Below, piece by piece: positions 25,786 to 33,986 of a DNA stretch of 64,000 nucleotides. Source of the DNA: a bacterium 1XD21-13 (GTDB taxonomy: Bacteria; Bacillota; Clostridia; Lachnospirales; Lachnospiraceae); assembly GCA_009917555.1 (NCBI GenBank), contig QZDX01000002.1:336562-400561 (forward strand). The letters run 5' to 3'. A model generated the notes under the pieces. It was given only the letters and a program-made list of their open reading frames with translations, had not been told where the DNA came from and ran no database searches. The translations under genes were made by a program, and so were the position numbers. Each line of letters starts with the position of its first letter. Within the stretch, counting starts at the first letter, position 1.

Positions 25786-27279
25786 CTATGCTCCCTGAAA
25801 TCCATTCTGCTGTTTCCACACTTTCCATCTGCCCCCATCCATCAAAAGCTTAAAGCCGCCCCGGTAATCCAGGCCGAAATAGTCAAACTGCCGCATCAGA
25901 TTGCTCACAAGCTGTCCCTCCGGCCTGCTTGCTCCCATGCAGCCGCCGCCCCTTAAGACCATCTGGCTGCCTTTATAATCAAACACCGCATTTTCATGGG
26001 TCCTGTACTTGTCCATAAGCCGTACATACAGTTCCTGCAGCTGCCGATCATCCACGCCCTCCGTACACCAGACGGCGTAGATCAGCAGCGTGGGATTTTC
26101 CTCTTTGGACAGATAATGCAGAAAATAATCCAGCACCTCTTCTTTTCCTTTCAGCTTCTGGATACAGTGGAAAAGTGCTATTCTTCCATTATTATCCAGA
26201 TCCTCTCGGGCCAGGGCATCCTTTAGTCTTCCCGCATGGACATTGGGATAATCTTTCATAATAGCGATGGTATGACAGGCATCCCGGAATCCCTCTCCCC
26301 GGAGCCTGGGCAGTATCTCAAACACCCTCTCATACCATACTTCTTTCACCTCCCAGGTTCCCTCATAGTTGATAATGGAAACCGCTTCCGCATACGCTCC
26401 CCATTCCCACAGCTTTTCAAGCTCTTTCGTCATCCCCGGCACATGGAAATGAGCCAGCAGCTTAATGAGCTTCATCCGCACTTGCACGTCGGTTTCCTGT
26501 GCACAAGCTTTCTTAAAAAATGTCTTCTGTTTTCCGGGCAGGGATACGAATTTATAGCAGCTCTCTATGATCTCCGTCTTTTCCTCCGGATCTTCGGTCT
26601 GCTCGTACAGTTCCATCAACTGGCCGGGATTTCCGTCCAAATACAACCCAAATCCCATTTCCTCGTCGCTGTAGCCTGCAATCACCTCCCGCAGCCACCG
26701 TTCATACCATTTAAGGAACCCCTTTTCCCGCACAAAAAACGGCTGACCGCAGTAATCCTCATCATAATAAACCACCTGTCCCCGGTAGTCTCCTGTAAGT
26801 ACCAGCCCTGTCATAAGCGTGCAGCCCTGGCTGCCGATAGGGAGGACTCCGGCGTACGGATGCACCTCTTTCCCCTCTCGCCTGCCCTGTGGATCGGCCG
26901 CCCTGTCCCAGTCCTCATCACTCATCTTCGGATAGATCACCGGCTCTTCCCGGACTGGATAAAGACGAGAGCCACGGGAATCGCAAAGCTCCTTTTTGAG
27001 CGTCTCCACCCCATAAAGTCCATAATAAGGGCCTGCACCGCCATTTCCCACCAGCATCAGAAAATCCCGATATTCTTCCGGCAGACGGATGCCCTGCTGC
27101 TGTTCAAATTCCCGTATGGTCTCCTCACTGGCAGGCGGTGACAGCTTATACTTGTGGCTGTACGCCCCAAATCTTGCAAAATCCGGGTCTTTCGCCCTTG
27201 CCTGCTCCAGTAATTTTAAGATACGCTTTGCCCATGAGGGCTGTCCTGTCTTTCGCATTTTTCTCTCCTGTAAAACCAT
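25786..27279 (-). CDS. SMI1/KNR4 (SUKH) domain protein with helical-repeat C-terminus
   Basis: 497 aa. Residues about 50-200 are a SMI1/KNR4 domain (ASEETIREFEQQQGIRLPEE, YRDFLMLVGNGGAGPYYGLY, VLPIGSQGCTLMTGLVLTGD). Residues about 215-400 are helical HEAT-like repeats; the last 60 form a separate basic/aromatic region. SUKH proteins include immunity proteins against contact-dependent toxins and cell-wall regulators. No toxin gene is nearby, so the role is open. Two starts: 27279 (GGGGAG upstream) and 27258 (AGGAG at 7 nt). Followed by a strong terminator. Confidence 0.75.
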   Translation of the reverse strand: MVLQERKMRKTGQPSWAKRILKLLEQARAKDPDFARFGAYSHKYKLSPPASEETIREFEQQQGIRLPEEYRDFLMLVGNGGAGPYYGLYGVETLKKELCDSRGSRLYPVREEPVIYPKMSDEDWDRAADPQGRREGKEVHPYAGVLPIGSQGCTLMTGLVLTGDYRGQVVYYDEDYCGQPFFVREKGFLKWYERWLREVIAGYSDEEMGFGLYLDGNPGQLMELYEQTEDPEEKTEIIESCYKFVSLPGKQKTFFKKACAQETDVQVRMKLIKLLAHFHVPGMTKELEKLWEWGAYAEAVSIINYEGTWEVKEVWYERVFEILPRLRGEGFRDACHTIAIMKDYPNVHAGRLKDALAREDLDNNGRIALFHCIQKLKGKEEVLDYFLHYLSKEENPTLLIYAVWCTEGVDDRQLQELYVRLMDKYRTHENAVFDYKGSQMVLRGGGCMGASRPEGQLVSNLMRQFDYFGLDYRGGFKLLMDGGRWKVWKQQNGFQGA

Positions 27280-27325
27280 TCAAAATCTCCCCTCAGTGAG
27301 CAGGGGGACGATAACAAACCGAAAC

Positions 27326-27377
27326 TTATTCCTGCGGGCAGCGAGCCAAGCGGACATGTCCATTTGACTTTATTCCC
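27326..27377 (-). repeat. Repeat at the 3' end of the methyltransferase gene
   Basis: Contains GCGGGCAGCGAGCCAAGCGG and ACATGTCCATTTGAC and is bounded by TTATTCC at both ends (GGAATAA on the minus strand). Same sequence, same orientation as the copy at 28020-28066. Its minus-strand reading supplies the last 13 codons (SNGHVRLARCPQE) of the methyltransferase frame. Confidence 0.7.
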
Positions 27378-28081
27378 CAAAAACCAACCTGCATATTGGA
27401 AAGCCATAATATTTCAACAGCTTTAAATCCGCTGTTCTTCATTAGCTTTAAATGCTCTTTCCATGTAATCGGAAAGTAGTCTTTTCCATATCGATCTATA
27501 TGCTTCCTGATCTCATCCGGGCTTTTTCCCTGCTTCATCTGGTATCTTTTCCATTTTTCCAAATAAATTGATTTTCCCGCATCCGTAAGCGGGGCAAAAT
27601 TTTCAAAGCTAATGAATACGCCATTCTCTTTTAGTGCTTCATAACACTTCCTTAATGCTAATTTGCGTTCATGCATCTGTAAATAGTGGTTTACCTGTAT
27701 CGCAGTAATAACATCGAATTCATTTGCGTAGGCTAAATTTTGAACATCACAAACAGAAAATTCCGCATTCGGGCGGCTGAAACGCTCTTTTGCAATTCGT
27801 ATCATTTCATCGGAAGCATCGCAAAAGACAAACTTTTCAAGCTCTACCGTTTCAAAAGCAATACTCCCCATCTTTCCCGTTCCGCAGCCAATGTCAAGCC
27901 ATGTTACCGGGGAGTGATGCAGAGTTTTTACCAGCTCTATGACTTCTTTATAAAATACGTCATAATAGGGAAGTGTTTGTTTGATTTTTCTGTCATATTC
28001 ACCTGAATCAAATGCAGATTTATTCCCGCGGGCAACGAGCCAAGCGGACATGCTGGCATGTCCATTTGGCGACTGCCGCAA
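27326..28081 (-). CDS. Class I SAM-dependent methyltransferase (ends altered by repeats)
   Basis: Methyltransferase fold with the SAM loop VTWLDIGCGTGKMGSIAF, FCDASDEMIRIAKERF, and VITAIQVNHYL. Substrate unknown; this type is common in accessory DNA of Clostridia. The family core begins near AFDSGEYD and ends at GFWGIK. The roughly 24 codons before and 13 after come from copies of the same repeat (28020-28066 and 27326-27377). The native start is therefore missing or replaced, and the ORF start at 28081 lies inside repeat sequence with no convincing binding site. May be translated from within the repeat or be silent. Confidence 0.7.
   Translation of the reverse strand: MRQSPNGHASMSAWLVARGNKSAFDSGEYDRKIKQTLPYYDVFYKEVIELVKTLHHSPVTWLDIGCGTGKMGSIAFETVELEKFVFCDASDEMIRIAKERFSRPNAEFSVCDVQNLAYANEFDVITAIQVNHYLQMHERKLALRKCYEALKENGVFISFENFAPLTDAGKSIYLEKWKRYQMKQGKSPDEIRKHIDRYGKDYFPITWKEHLKLMKNSGFKAVEILWLSNMQVGFWGIKSNGHVRLARCPQE
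28020..28066 (-). repeat. Repeat at the 5' end of the methyltransferase gene
   Basis: Second copy of the 27326-27377 repeat, GCGGGCAACGAGCCAAGCGG then a palindrome GGACATG-CT-GGCATGTCC variant, directly abutting the methyltransferase coding core. Confidence 0.7.
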
Positions 28082-28083
28082 GG

Positions 28084-28119
28084 GTCAAATACCCCGCAGC
28101 TTGCTGCGAGGTATTTGAC
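28084..28119. repeat. Palindromic hairpin beside the repeat
   Basis: GTCAAATACCCCGCAG, loop CTTG, CTGCGAGGTATTTGAC: a nearly perfect 16-bp inverted repeat. It probably belongs with the adjacent repeat as one REP-like unit. The U-tract needed for a terminator is absent. Confidence 0.6.
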
Positions 28120-28151
28120 TGTCCATAGTCGATTTCCTCTATAGCTTCCTG

Positions 28152-28187
28152 TTTTACGCTTCCTGCAATTCCCCAACAGACAGGAAT
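28152..28187 (-). repeat. Array repeat site 1
   Basis: Plus-strand TTTTACGCTTCCTGCAATT then CCCCAACAGACAGGAA. It starts 3 nt after the stop of the 28191 gene. Right-most decaying member of the family; the shared core is ACGCT-(T/C)TT-GCA and TTCC...GGAA. Confidence 0.6.
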
Positions 28188-28190
28188 CTG

Positions 28191-28640
28191 CTAAATAATA
28201 AAATTAACGATTCCATATACCAAATGACATATTGTAAAAATTGAGATTGGAAGAACCGCTATTTCATTCTTTCTATCCATAGCAAAGAAGAAAAATACCA
28301 GGCATGGCAGAAGCGTCAATCCCAATATGACAATCCCATTCGTGATGCCCATATAATAGAATGCCCAGCTTGCAAAATATAGCAGACAACTAATAATTAC
28401 GGTAATGATTAATCGTGAATGTCTCACCTTTTTTCGCTCACGATTTACAAATATACATAAAGAAATGACCATCAGCACTTGACATACAGAAGCCACTGTA
28501 TCAAGTGTCGCAGTAACCGAATCTGCCCTCAATATGTCATTTGGTGCAGGGACGGCAAACCAGATAAAATTGGGTATCATAAGAGTGAAAAATAGCAACG
28601 CACCCCAAATATCAAATCCTATCTTATATTTTTTCAGCAT
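28191..28640 (-). CDS. Four-helix membrane protein, paralogue of the 40999 gene
   Basis: 149 aa, four hydrophobic helices (about 12-30, 48-65, 78-97, 102-120) plus a C-terminal one (130-149). The C-terminal half, with SWAFYYMGITNGIVI and HLVYGIVNFII, is similar to FVGWTFYYWGYQYGWLI and HTINGFMNFIMKK of the protein at 40999-41442. Family unknown. Array gene with repeat site 1 right after its stop. Confidence 0.6.
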   Translation of the reverse strand: MLKKYKIGFDIWGALLFFTLMIPNFIWFAVPAPNDILRADSVTATLDTVASVCQVLMVISLCIFVNRERKKVRHSRLIITVIISCLLYFASWAFYYMGITNGIVILGLTLLPCLVFFFFAMDRKNEIAVLPISIFTICHLVYGIVNFII

Positions 28641-28746
28641 CCAAATATCCTCACAATTTCAATTTTATATTGCTTGAAAGCAGCCAATTAGTCCTCGTTT
28701 TTGAAAACCAATCGGCTATCTTGATCGGATGTATGGTCCTCCCTGC

Positions 28747-29748
28747 TCACTGAGATTTGGCCATGTTTTTTATCCTCTCACCAATCTCCTCGATCACAGC
28801 CGCTTCGGTCTCCAGCTCTTCGGCAATCACAGGGATGCTTTTTCCTCTCTCCAGCTTTTGTCGGACCAGCTTGACCAACAGATCGGACTCCCCTTTCCGA
28901 TATCCGTCCCGTTCGCCTTTTGCGTAGCCGTCCTCTTCTCCTTTGCTGTAACCCTCCAACTTTCCTTTTTGATACCCGGCTTCCTCTCCCTCTTTATAGA
29001 TCCCCCTCATATGGGCCTTTTCATCGTATTCCGTCAACAGCATATGCAGTACCTCCGCTTGATTTTTCCTCAGAAGCTCTTCCAGGATTCCCTTTTGAAT
29101 ACAGCTATCCACAGCTTTCATTATGGCGGCTTTAAGTGACATATTCCGGTCCAGGTTCTCATTCACCTCTGCTATAAATTCTGAGTATTCCCATAGCCGT
29201 CTGCATTTTTCCAATAGCTCTTGGTTGTGGCCCCGGTTGATATTGAAAAGGACTGCTTTACATTCCAGGCAGCCGGAACCCCGCCCTGTCTCAAAGGCGT
29301 CCGAAAGAAACAGCTCTTCCCGATCCGCCTGCTCCTGTTTTCCATTGTAGAAAATGACGTACTCCGGCGTGGGCAGCTTTATAAGCTTAGAGCTGTATAG
29401 CTGATCCTTGTGCTGTGCCACAATCCCCTCGTACTGCCGGGAAAAGTACAAGAGCCCCCGCAAGGGCATGTTCGGCGAGTAAGTACTTTGATGCTCGTAA
29501 AGATTGAGCTGATTCGCAATGATAAAGGACAGATCATTCTTCATCTTCATAAAGATTGCATCCTCCAGGGTCACAATCTCCAATTCGTCCGCATTGCTGT
29601 AAGCACTCCCGTTTACCGCATTGTACAATTCCAGCAGATCCTTTTTATCCCGAAACAGGAAACGAAACAGGCGATCCTTATACCTCCTGTTAATACGCAG
29701 TCTCCTCCACAGAAAATGCTTCTGATACCATTTTAAATTATTTGCCAT
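28747..29748 (-). CDS. Rpn-family recombination-promoting nuclease/putative transposase
   Basis: 333 aa. PD-(D/E)XK fold in residues about 20-200 (RLFRFLFRDKKDLLELYNAV, MKNDLSFIIANQLNLYEHQS, YVIFYNGKQE). Then helices, and a low-complexity GY-KG/GE repeat stretch (EGYSKGEEDGYAKGERDGYR) before the C-terminal helix. Rpn proteins are host-encoded DNA endonucleases that stimulate recA-independent recombination and spread within genomes. It interrupts the repeat-bounded array and could be linked to its rearrangement. Confidence 0.85.
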   Translation of the reverse strand: MANNLKWYQKHFLWRRLRINRRYKDRLFRFLFRDKKDLLELYNAVNGSAYSNADELEIVTLEDAIFMKMKNDLSFIIANQLNLYEHQSTYSPNMPLRGLLYFSRQYEGIVAQHKDQLYSSKLIKLPTPEYVIFYNGKQEQADREELFLSDAFETGRGSGCLECKAVLFNINRGHNQELLEKCRRLWEYSEFIAEVNENLDRNMSLKAAIMKAVDSCIQKGILEELLRKNQAEVLHMLLTEYDEKAHMRGIYKEGEEAGYQKGKLEGYSKGEEDGYAKGERDGYRKGESDLLVKLVRQKLERGKSIPVIAEELETEAAVIEEIGERIKNMAKSQ

Positions 29749-29978
29749 AAACTATCCTCCATTATACTTGATTGTTTTCTTTTTCTCAATCACCTGTGCC
29801 TGAAAATTTTCGGGATTCCCGTTGAAATTAATAAAGATACTATTGAAAAAAGATGATATTTTGATTATACAATAAAATTTGGAATTTTCAACCTGTTTTT
29901 GTAAAATTTTTATATTTTTTATGTTCTATTTCCAGTCCCTTTCACAATAGCCGTAAAGTGAATCTTTAACCAAACTTT

Positions 29979-31055
29979 TCATAATCTCCGTTCTGCTATT
30001 CCAAGAAAAAATCGTAAGACAGGAATCCTCTTTACGACTTCATATATTAAAAATGTTGCAACAAACGAAATCAACACAATCAACAAAAATTGTCCTGCCA
30101 CACCGATGGGCAATCTCAATACGAAAAATCCTGCCACAACCAGAATTGGCATATGGAGAATGTAAACAGGAAAAGACGCACGTGTCAGATAACCGCTGAG
30201 ACGACTGTGAAAATTCAGCTTTGACCGTCCTACGCCAATCAGGGCAATAATTCCCGTCCATCCGTAAAATATGTAAAGCCCGACCATCCCTATGTTTCGG
30301 ATGTTTTCCAGGCAGTACAAATAAGTGTACAGGCCGCCTGACATTGCGAAGAGGAAAAGGCTTGCAAACCGGTACCTCTGCAATTTTTTCAGAATACTTT
30401 CCTCCGAAAATATATAATACCCGAACAAAAACAGTATGAGAAACTGCCCCAGACTTTTCCCGCCTATATTCAAAATATACTGACCTATCCATTCCGGAAC
30501 AAACAAAAGAATCATGCAGAAATAAGGTAAATGGTCAGCTTTCCATTCAGGCAAATACTTTTTTTGCAAAAGAAAGATTAAAATTGCTGTCAATGAAACA
30601 AGAAACAAATACAGCAAGAACCAAAGATGTGCGGGCGTAAAACCCCCACGATATCCCGTCAAATCAGTTTCCTTTGTGAAAAACAGACCATACTGCTGAA
30701 AATAGGTACCTGTATATCCATTAAAAAACACTTCTGCCACATAGGTCATCACCGGAACAAGCACAAGCAATCCAAACAAAAACGGAACAAGTAATTTTTT
30801 TACTCGTTCCCCTATAAACTGCCTGTTTGTTCTTATTTGGAGCGAGTACTTACAGCTTATGCCTGCAATCACAAACAAAAGAGCCATGTACCAGGGATAT
30901 ACGGCAGTAGAGAATACATAGAGTGCGGTATTTGTATGTGACCAAATATAAAATCCGCTGTACTCTCCTCCACTCCAAATTTGCGAAGCATGGAATGGAA
31001 ACAGCAGCAGAATTGCCATCCATCTTAAATTATCTATGAAATATTTTCTCTCCAT
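29979..31055 (-). CDS. Acyltransferase-3 family membrane protein
   Basis: 358 aa from the ATG at 31055 (AAGGTG upstream; a GTG four codons earlier is possible). Begins YFIDNLRWMAILLLFPFHAS, the acyltransferase_3 signature with the membrane histidine. About ten transmembrane helices, with a HLWFLLYLF segment in the middle. Such enzymes O-acetylate or succinylate envelope glycans. Substrate unknown. Lies inside the array but without the repeat after its stop. Confidence 0.85.
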   Translation of the reverse strand: MERKYFIDNLRWMAILLLFPFHASQIWSGGEYSGFYIWSHTNTALYVFSTAVYPWYMALLFVIAGISCKYSLQIRTNRQFIGERVKKLLVPFLFGLLVLVPVMTYVAEVFFNGYTGTYFQQYGLFFTKETDLTGYRGGFTPAHLWFLLYLFLVSLTAILIFLLQKKYLPEWKADHLPYFCMILLFVPEWIGQYILNIGGKSLGQFLILFLFGYYIFSEESILKKLQRYRFASLFLFAMSGGLYTYLYCLENIRNIGMVGLYIFYGWTGIIALIGVGRSKLNFHSRLSGYLTRASFPVYILHMPILVVAGFFVLRLPIGVAGQFLLIVLISFVATFLIYEVVKRIPVLRFFLGIAERRL

Positions 31056-31121
31056 ATAAGGCCACACCTTGTTATTCCAATTTCGCCTCTATATTAATTC
31101 GTCAACTGGAAGTTGACAGCA

Positions 31122-31310
31122 TCAAAGTGCCACAATTTCATCCGCTATCTCACGAACAGTTCTATTGCTCGTATCTATTTTCACGGTATCCAGTGCTTGA
31201 TACATCGAAATTCTCTGAACACTTCTGTCAATCATATCAGCAGAACGTATCCCTAATGTTACATCTGCGGTCAATCTATCACGCAGGCTGCTTTTATCTA
31301 CAGCAATACC
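31122..31310 (-). pseudogene. 3' fragment of a P-loop kinase-like gene
   Basis: Reads LRDRLTADVTLGIRSADMID, RSVQRISMYQALDTVKIDTS and REIADEIVAL then stop: the C-terminal end typical of small AAA/kinase-like proteins. The P-loop and N-terminus are absent; upstream sequence is the GNAT gene in another frame. A truncated relic fused to the GNAT 3' end. Confidence 0.55.
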
Positions 31311-31875
31311 GCATAAAAATCCTCTCCTGAAACCCTTTTTGTTTCCCATGCTTTTCCGGAATACGCTTAAATTCCTCAAACCCGATACTCGTATAACATT
31401 TTATTGCATTCTTATTTATATCCGTAACATCAAGCACAAACTCCTGATAATTTGTAAGCTGCATACTTTCCCGAAGCATAGCTGCGGCAATGCCTTGTCT
31501 GCGGTATTCTTTTCGTACGGCTACAAATTCTATGTATCCGGTTGTGACAGGATATGCAAGCTGCTTTTCAAATTCTTCTTTCAAAACGAAAGCTGCAATC
31601 ACTCCTTTAAAGAACCCAAACTGTTTCTTCAAAGATGCTTTTTCTACTCCTGCGGCTCTGCCATTGCAATCCGAAATCGCCAGCACTCCCGCAATATCTC
31701 CCTGAACATCCGCCACATAAAATCTTTCCATATGCAATCCCGCTGCGATAGCATCCGCCACTTTTTGATTATCCTTGCATAATATTGAAAAATCCTTTTC
31801 AAATCCCTCCGCAATACAGAAAGCCACATGATTGCGGTCTGTTTCTTCTGCTTTCCTTATATGCACCATTTTCAT
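31294..31875 (-). CDS. GNAT-family N-acetyltransferase
   Basis: 193 aa. GNAT core: IEFVAVRKEYRRQGIAAAML is motif A with the acetyl-CoA loop RRQGIA; KNAIKCYTSIGFEEFKRIPE is the C-terminal motif B. The N-terminus HIRKAEETDRNHVAF is also typical. Substrate unknown. Array gene, repeat site 2 lies upstream of it. Confidence 0.85.
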   Translation of the reverse strand: MKMVHIRKAEETDRNHVAFCIAEGFEKDFSILCKDNQKVADAIAAGLHMERFYVADVQGDIAGVLAISDCNGRAAGVEKASLKKQFGFFKGVIAAFVLKEEFEKQLAYPVTTGYIEFVAVRKEYRRQGIAAAMLRESMQLTNYQEFVLDVTDINKNAIKCYTSIGFEEFKRIPEKHGKQKGFQERIFMRYCCR

Positions 31876-31916
31876 ATACCCTCTGTCATTGTTTTAAATG
31901 ATTCATCAAATCCCGC

Positions 31917-31953
31917 TTTTACGCTTTTTGCAGTTTTCCGTTAAATGGGAATC
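31917..31953 (-). repeat. Array repeat site 2
   Basis: Plus-strand TTTTACGCTTTTTGCAG then TTTTCCGTTAAATGGGAA, 17 nt after the VanZ stop codon. Preceded by AATCCCGC like the AATCCCGATT of other copies. Confidence 0.7.
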
Positions 31954-31970
31954 TACCGCAAAACAGCCTG

Positions 31971-32495
31971 TCATCTGCCTTTCAAACACTTCAAGACCCA
32001 AAAGGTAATCGGCTTAAAAATAACATAAAGGCCATAGCCCAGCACTCCGCCAATCACATTCGTGATCAGATCCGTGATATCCGAATTTCGGTCGAAAAAC
32101 GGCTGTAACAGCTCAATGCCCAGGCTCATCAAAAAGCAAAAAAACACCGTTATACCGAATTTGGCCCTTTTGCCCCGGGTCAGTGGAAACAGGAACCCGA
32201 AAGGCAGAGTCATGATAATGTTCAAGAACACTTGCCTGAAAAAGTCCCCTCTCCCCAAAGAGACATCAATAAACGGCACCAGATTCATAGGTTCATAGGG
32301 GTGGTTCAGCATGAACGGGATGGATGCAATCACCGGCATCATAGTAAAATAGAGTACCAGAGAGAGGTATGCATACATGAGGGTGTTGACAAGCAGTCTG
32401 TCTCTGCCCTGAGCTCTCCATTTCCTGAAAAAGACGAAAGCATACAGGCAAACCAACACTATAAAATCTATGAAATATTTTATCAGGTACTTCAT
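31971..32495 (-). CDS. VanZ-family membrane protein
   Basis: 174 aa with five membrane helices. VanZ hallmarks: EPMNLVPFIDV, NIIMTLPFGFLFPL, MSLGIELLQPFFDRNSDITD and LITNVIGGVLGYGL. VanZ gives low-level teicoplanin resistance in enterococci; most family members have no known function. Array gene. Confidence 0.9.
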   Translation of the reverse strand: MKYLIKYFIDFIVLVCLYAFVFFRKWRAQGRDRLLVNTLMYAYLSLVLYFTMMPVIASIPFMLNHPYEPMNLVPFIDVSLGRGDFFRQVFLNIIMTLPFGFLFPLTRGKRAKFGITVFFCFLMSLGIELLQPFFDRNSDITDLITNVIGGVLGYGLYVIFKPITFWVLKCLKGR

Positions 32496-32546
32496 TATAT
32501 CTCCTTTCTTCTTACCGCCCTATCCAAAATCCGATTTTCCAGTATG

Positions 32547-32665
32547 TCAAACTGGCTTATGCGTTCCTCTCATAACAAATTCTGAAATAACGGTCTCGCC
32601 GCCCTCAAATTGGCGGATAATTTCCATCTTGTAGTCGGGACATGTTTTTCTGGCAGCCGCAAGGG
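32547..32665 (-). pseudogene. 3' fragment of a SnoaL-like (ester cyclase) gene
   Basis: Frame reading RKTCPDYKMEIIRQFEGGET then VISEFVMRGTHKPV and stop, which matches the central strands of SnoaL/NTF2-like proteins. No start or upstream half. It lies between VanZ and repeat site 3. Confidence 0.5.
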
Positions 32666-32722
32666 TTGTCTTCTGAACTCATTTCTGATAACTTTTTTTC
32701 ATTTTTCCCCGCTAGCTTTCCA

Positions 32723-32757
32723 TTTATGCTCTTCGCAATTCCCTCATAACCGGGAAG
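32723..32757 (-). repeat. Array repeat site 3
   Basis: Plus-strand TTTATGCTCTTCGCAATT then CCCTCATAACCGGGAA. It overlaps the last codons of the phosphatase frame, whose stop at 32744 lies within the repeat. Confidence 0.75.
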
Positions 32758-33316
32758 TTATCATTCCATCTTTTTTATATATGCATTTTGCGATTTGACC
32801 ATGTTGAGGATGGTCTATTCCCAACACATACTGCATCAATATTCCATGACACACAACAATAACCGAACTGTAATTTCTATATCGTTCCAACACCGACATA
32901 ACACGTTTTTCCATTTGACCGGCAGATTCCCATACACACACTTTCCCCGTCGGATGGCACCCCTTATTTTCTGTCAGGCATTTATAATTTTGCTCGGCCT
33001 CTTCATCAGATAAATATTCATACGTGACGCCATCTGCCAACCATTCATGCAAATCTGGTTCTACTCACATCTCAACGCCTAAATCTTTCGACAAGATGGC
33101 CGCACTATGTATTGCTCTGCCAAATGGAGATGTGATGATCAATTCAATATTTGCCAGCCTTGTATCCTTTGCTGTTTCATGAATTTGAGCGATCCCTTTT
33201 TCGGATAATGTCATCATGTTATGGCCAAAGTCTTTGTAAAATTTTCTGCCCGCCATAGTGGTATCCATTTCTCCGTGACGTATAAAATAAAAAGTTGCCA
33301 TCTTGCCACTCTCCAT
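32744..33316 (-). pseudogene. Histidine phosphatase (phosphoglycerate mutase-like), in-frame TGA
   Basis: Two halves in the same frame: the N-terminal half has the catalytic FYFIRHGEMDTT (RHG motif) and ELIITSPFGRAIHSA; the C-terminal half has VIVVCHGILMQYVLG (second catalytic His). Between them codon 84 is TGA (33067-33065), in DLGVEM-stop-VEPDLHEWL, where CGA (Arg) would restore a 190-aa enzyme. A single C-to-T change explains it. The downstream half could restart at TTG 33052 but would lack the first catalytic site. Confidence 0.8.
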
Positions 33317-33334
33317 TCAATTTTTCAAACTTTG

Positions 33335-33369
33335 TTTTATACTCTTCGCAATTTCCTGACAAATAGGAT
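33335..33369 (-). repeat. Array repeat site 4
   Basis: Plus-strand TTTTATACTCTTCGCAA then TTTCCTGACAAATAGGA, 8 nt after the stop of the broken 33378 ORF. Confidence 0.7.
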
Positions 33370-33377
33370 GCTGAAGT

Positions 33378-33539
33378 CTAAAATTCATACTTTGTGCCAT
33401 AGGAAAGCAGCAGTCCGTCTGTTAATTCTACACATAAAATTATGGTGTTTTTATCATCGAAATTATTATGTCCGTTATCCATCCATTCCGCAAAGACATT
33501 TTTTAATTTCTCGGCAATCAAATGATTTCATTTGCTCAT
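33378..33539 (-). pseudogene. Short array ORF with an early in-frame TGA
   Basis: ATGGAGGTAACGC is a good binding site before ATG 33539. The frame is MSK-stop-NHLIAEKLKNVFAEWMD, GHNNFDDKNTIILCVELTDG, then LLLSYGTKYEF and stop. Codon 4 is TGA. The remaining 49 codons are open and protein-like but of no family I know. A CGA-to-TGA change is the simplest explanation. Confidence 0.5.
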
Positions 33540-33565
33540 GCGTTACCTCCATAAGCTTGAATTTG

Positions 33566-33961
33566 TTATTCTAATGCTTTCTTTAAATCAAAAACAAATC
33601 GCATTTGCTGCTTTTTTAAATAGGATTTTACAAAAGGTTTCATAAACCACTTTTTAGGTATCACATTTTCCGTAAAGTCGATTTGAGTTTCATTTTCTTT
33701 GGAGGTAAAAACTCCAGTCCAATGGCCTTTCATATTGCTATTCTCCATATCAATCTCCCATCGCTTATATGGTTCTACCATAGTAACAGTAAACGTAGTC
33801 GCATACCCCTCTTTTGTATACTCAACAAATTGTTTGTCATTTACCGTTTCTGTCTTACTTAAATCACTTCGCCATGTGCCATATTTATCAACAGCTAACA
33901 TAATGCCCCAAACTTTATAAATATCCCTACCGATAATTGCATTTATTTTTGAAGTTGCCAT
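33566..33961 (-). CDS. SRPBCC-family protein (START-like fold)
   Basis: 131 aa from the ATG at 33961, with GAAAGGA upstream; a TTG six codons earlier is weaker. Pattern of polyketide-cyclase/SRPBCC proteins: ATSKINAIIGRDIYKVWGIM, WEIDMENSNMKGHWTGVF, and a C-terminal helix SYLKKQQMRFVFDLKKALE. Hydrophobic ligand binding is the family theme; role unknown. Array gene sharing one repeat-bounded unit with the Nudix gene. Confidence 0.75.
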   Translation of the reverse strand: MATSKINAIIGRDIYKVWGIMLAVDKYGTWRSDLSKTETVNDKQFVEYTKEGYATTFTVTMVEPYKRWEIDMENSNMKGHWTGVFTSKENETQIDFTENVIPKKWFMKPFVKSYLKKQQMRFVFDLKKALE

Positions 33962-33986
33962 TTTTCCATATCCTTTCAAATCTAAG

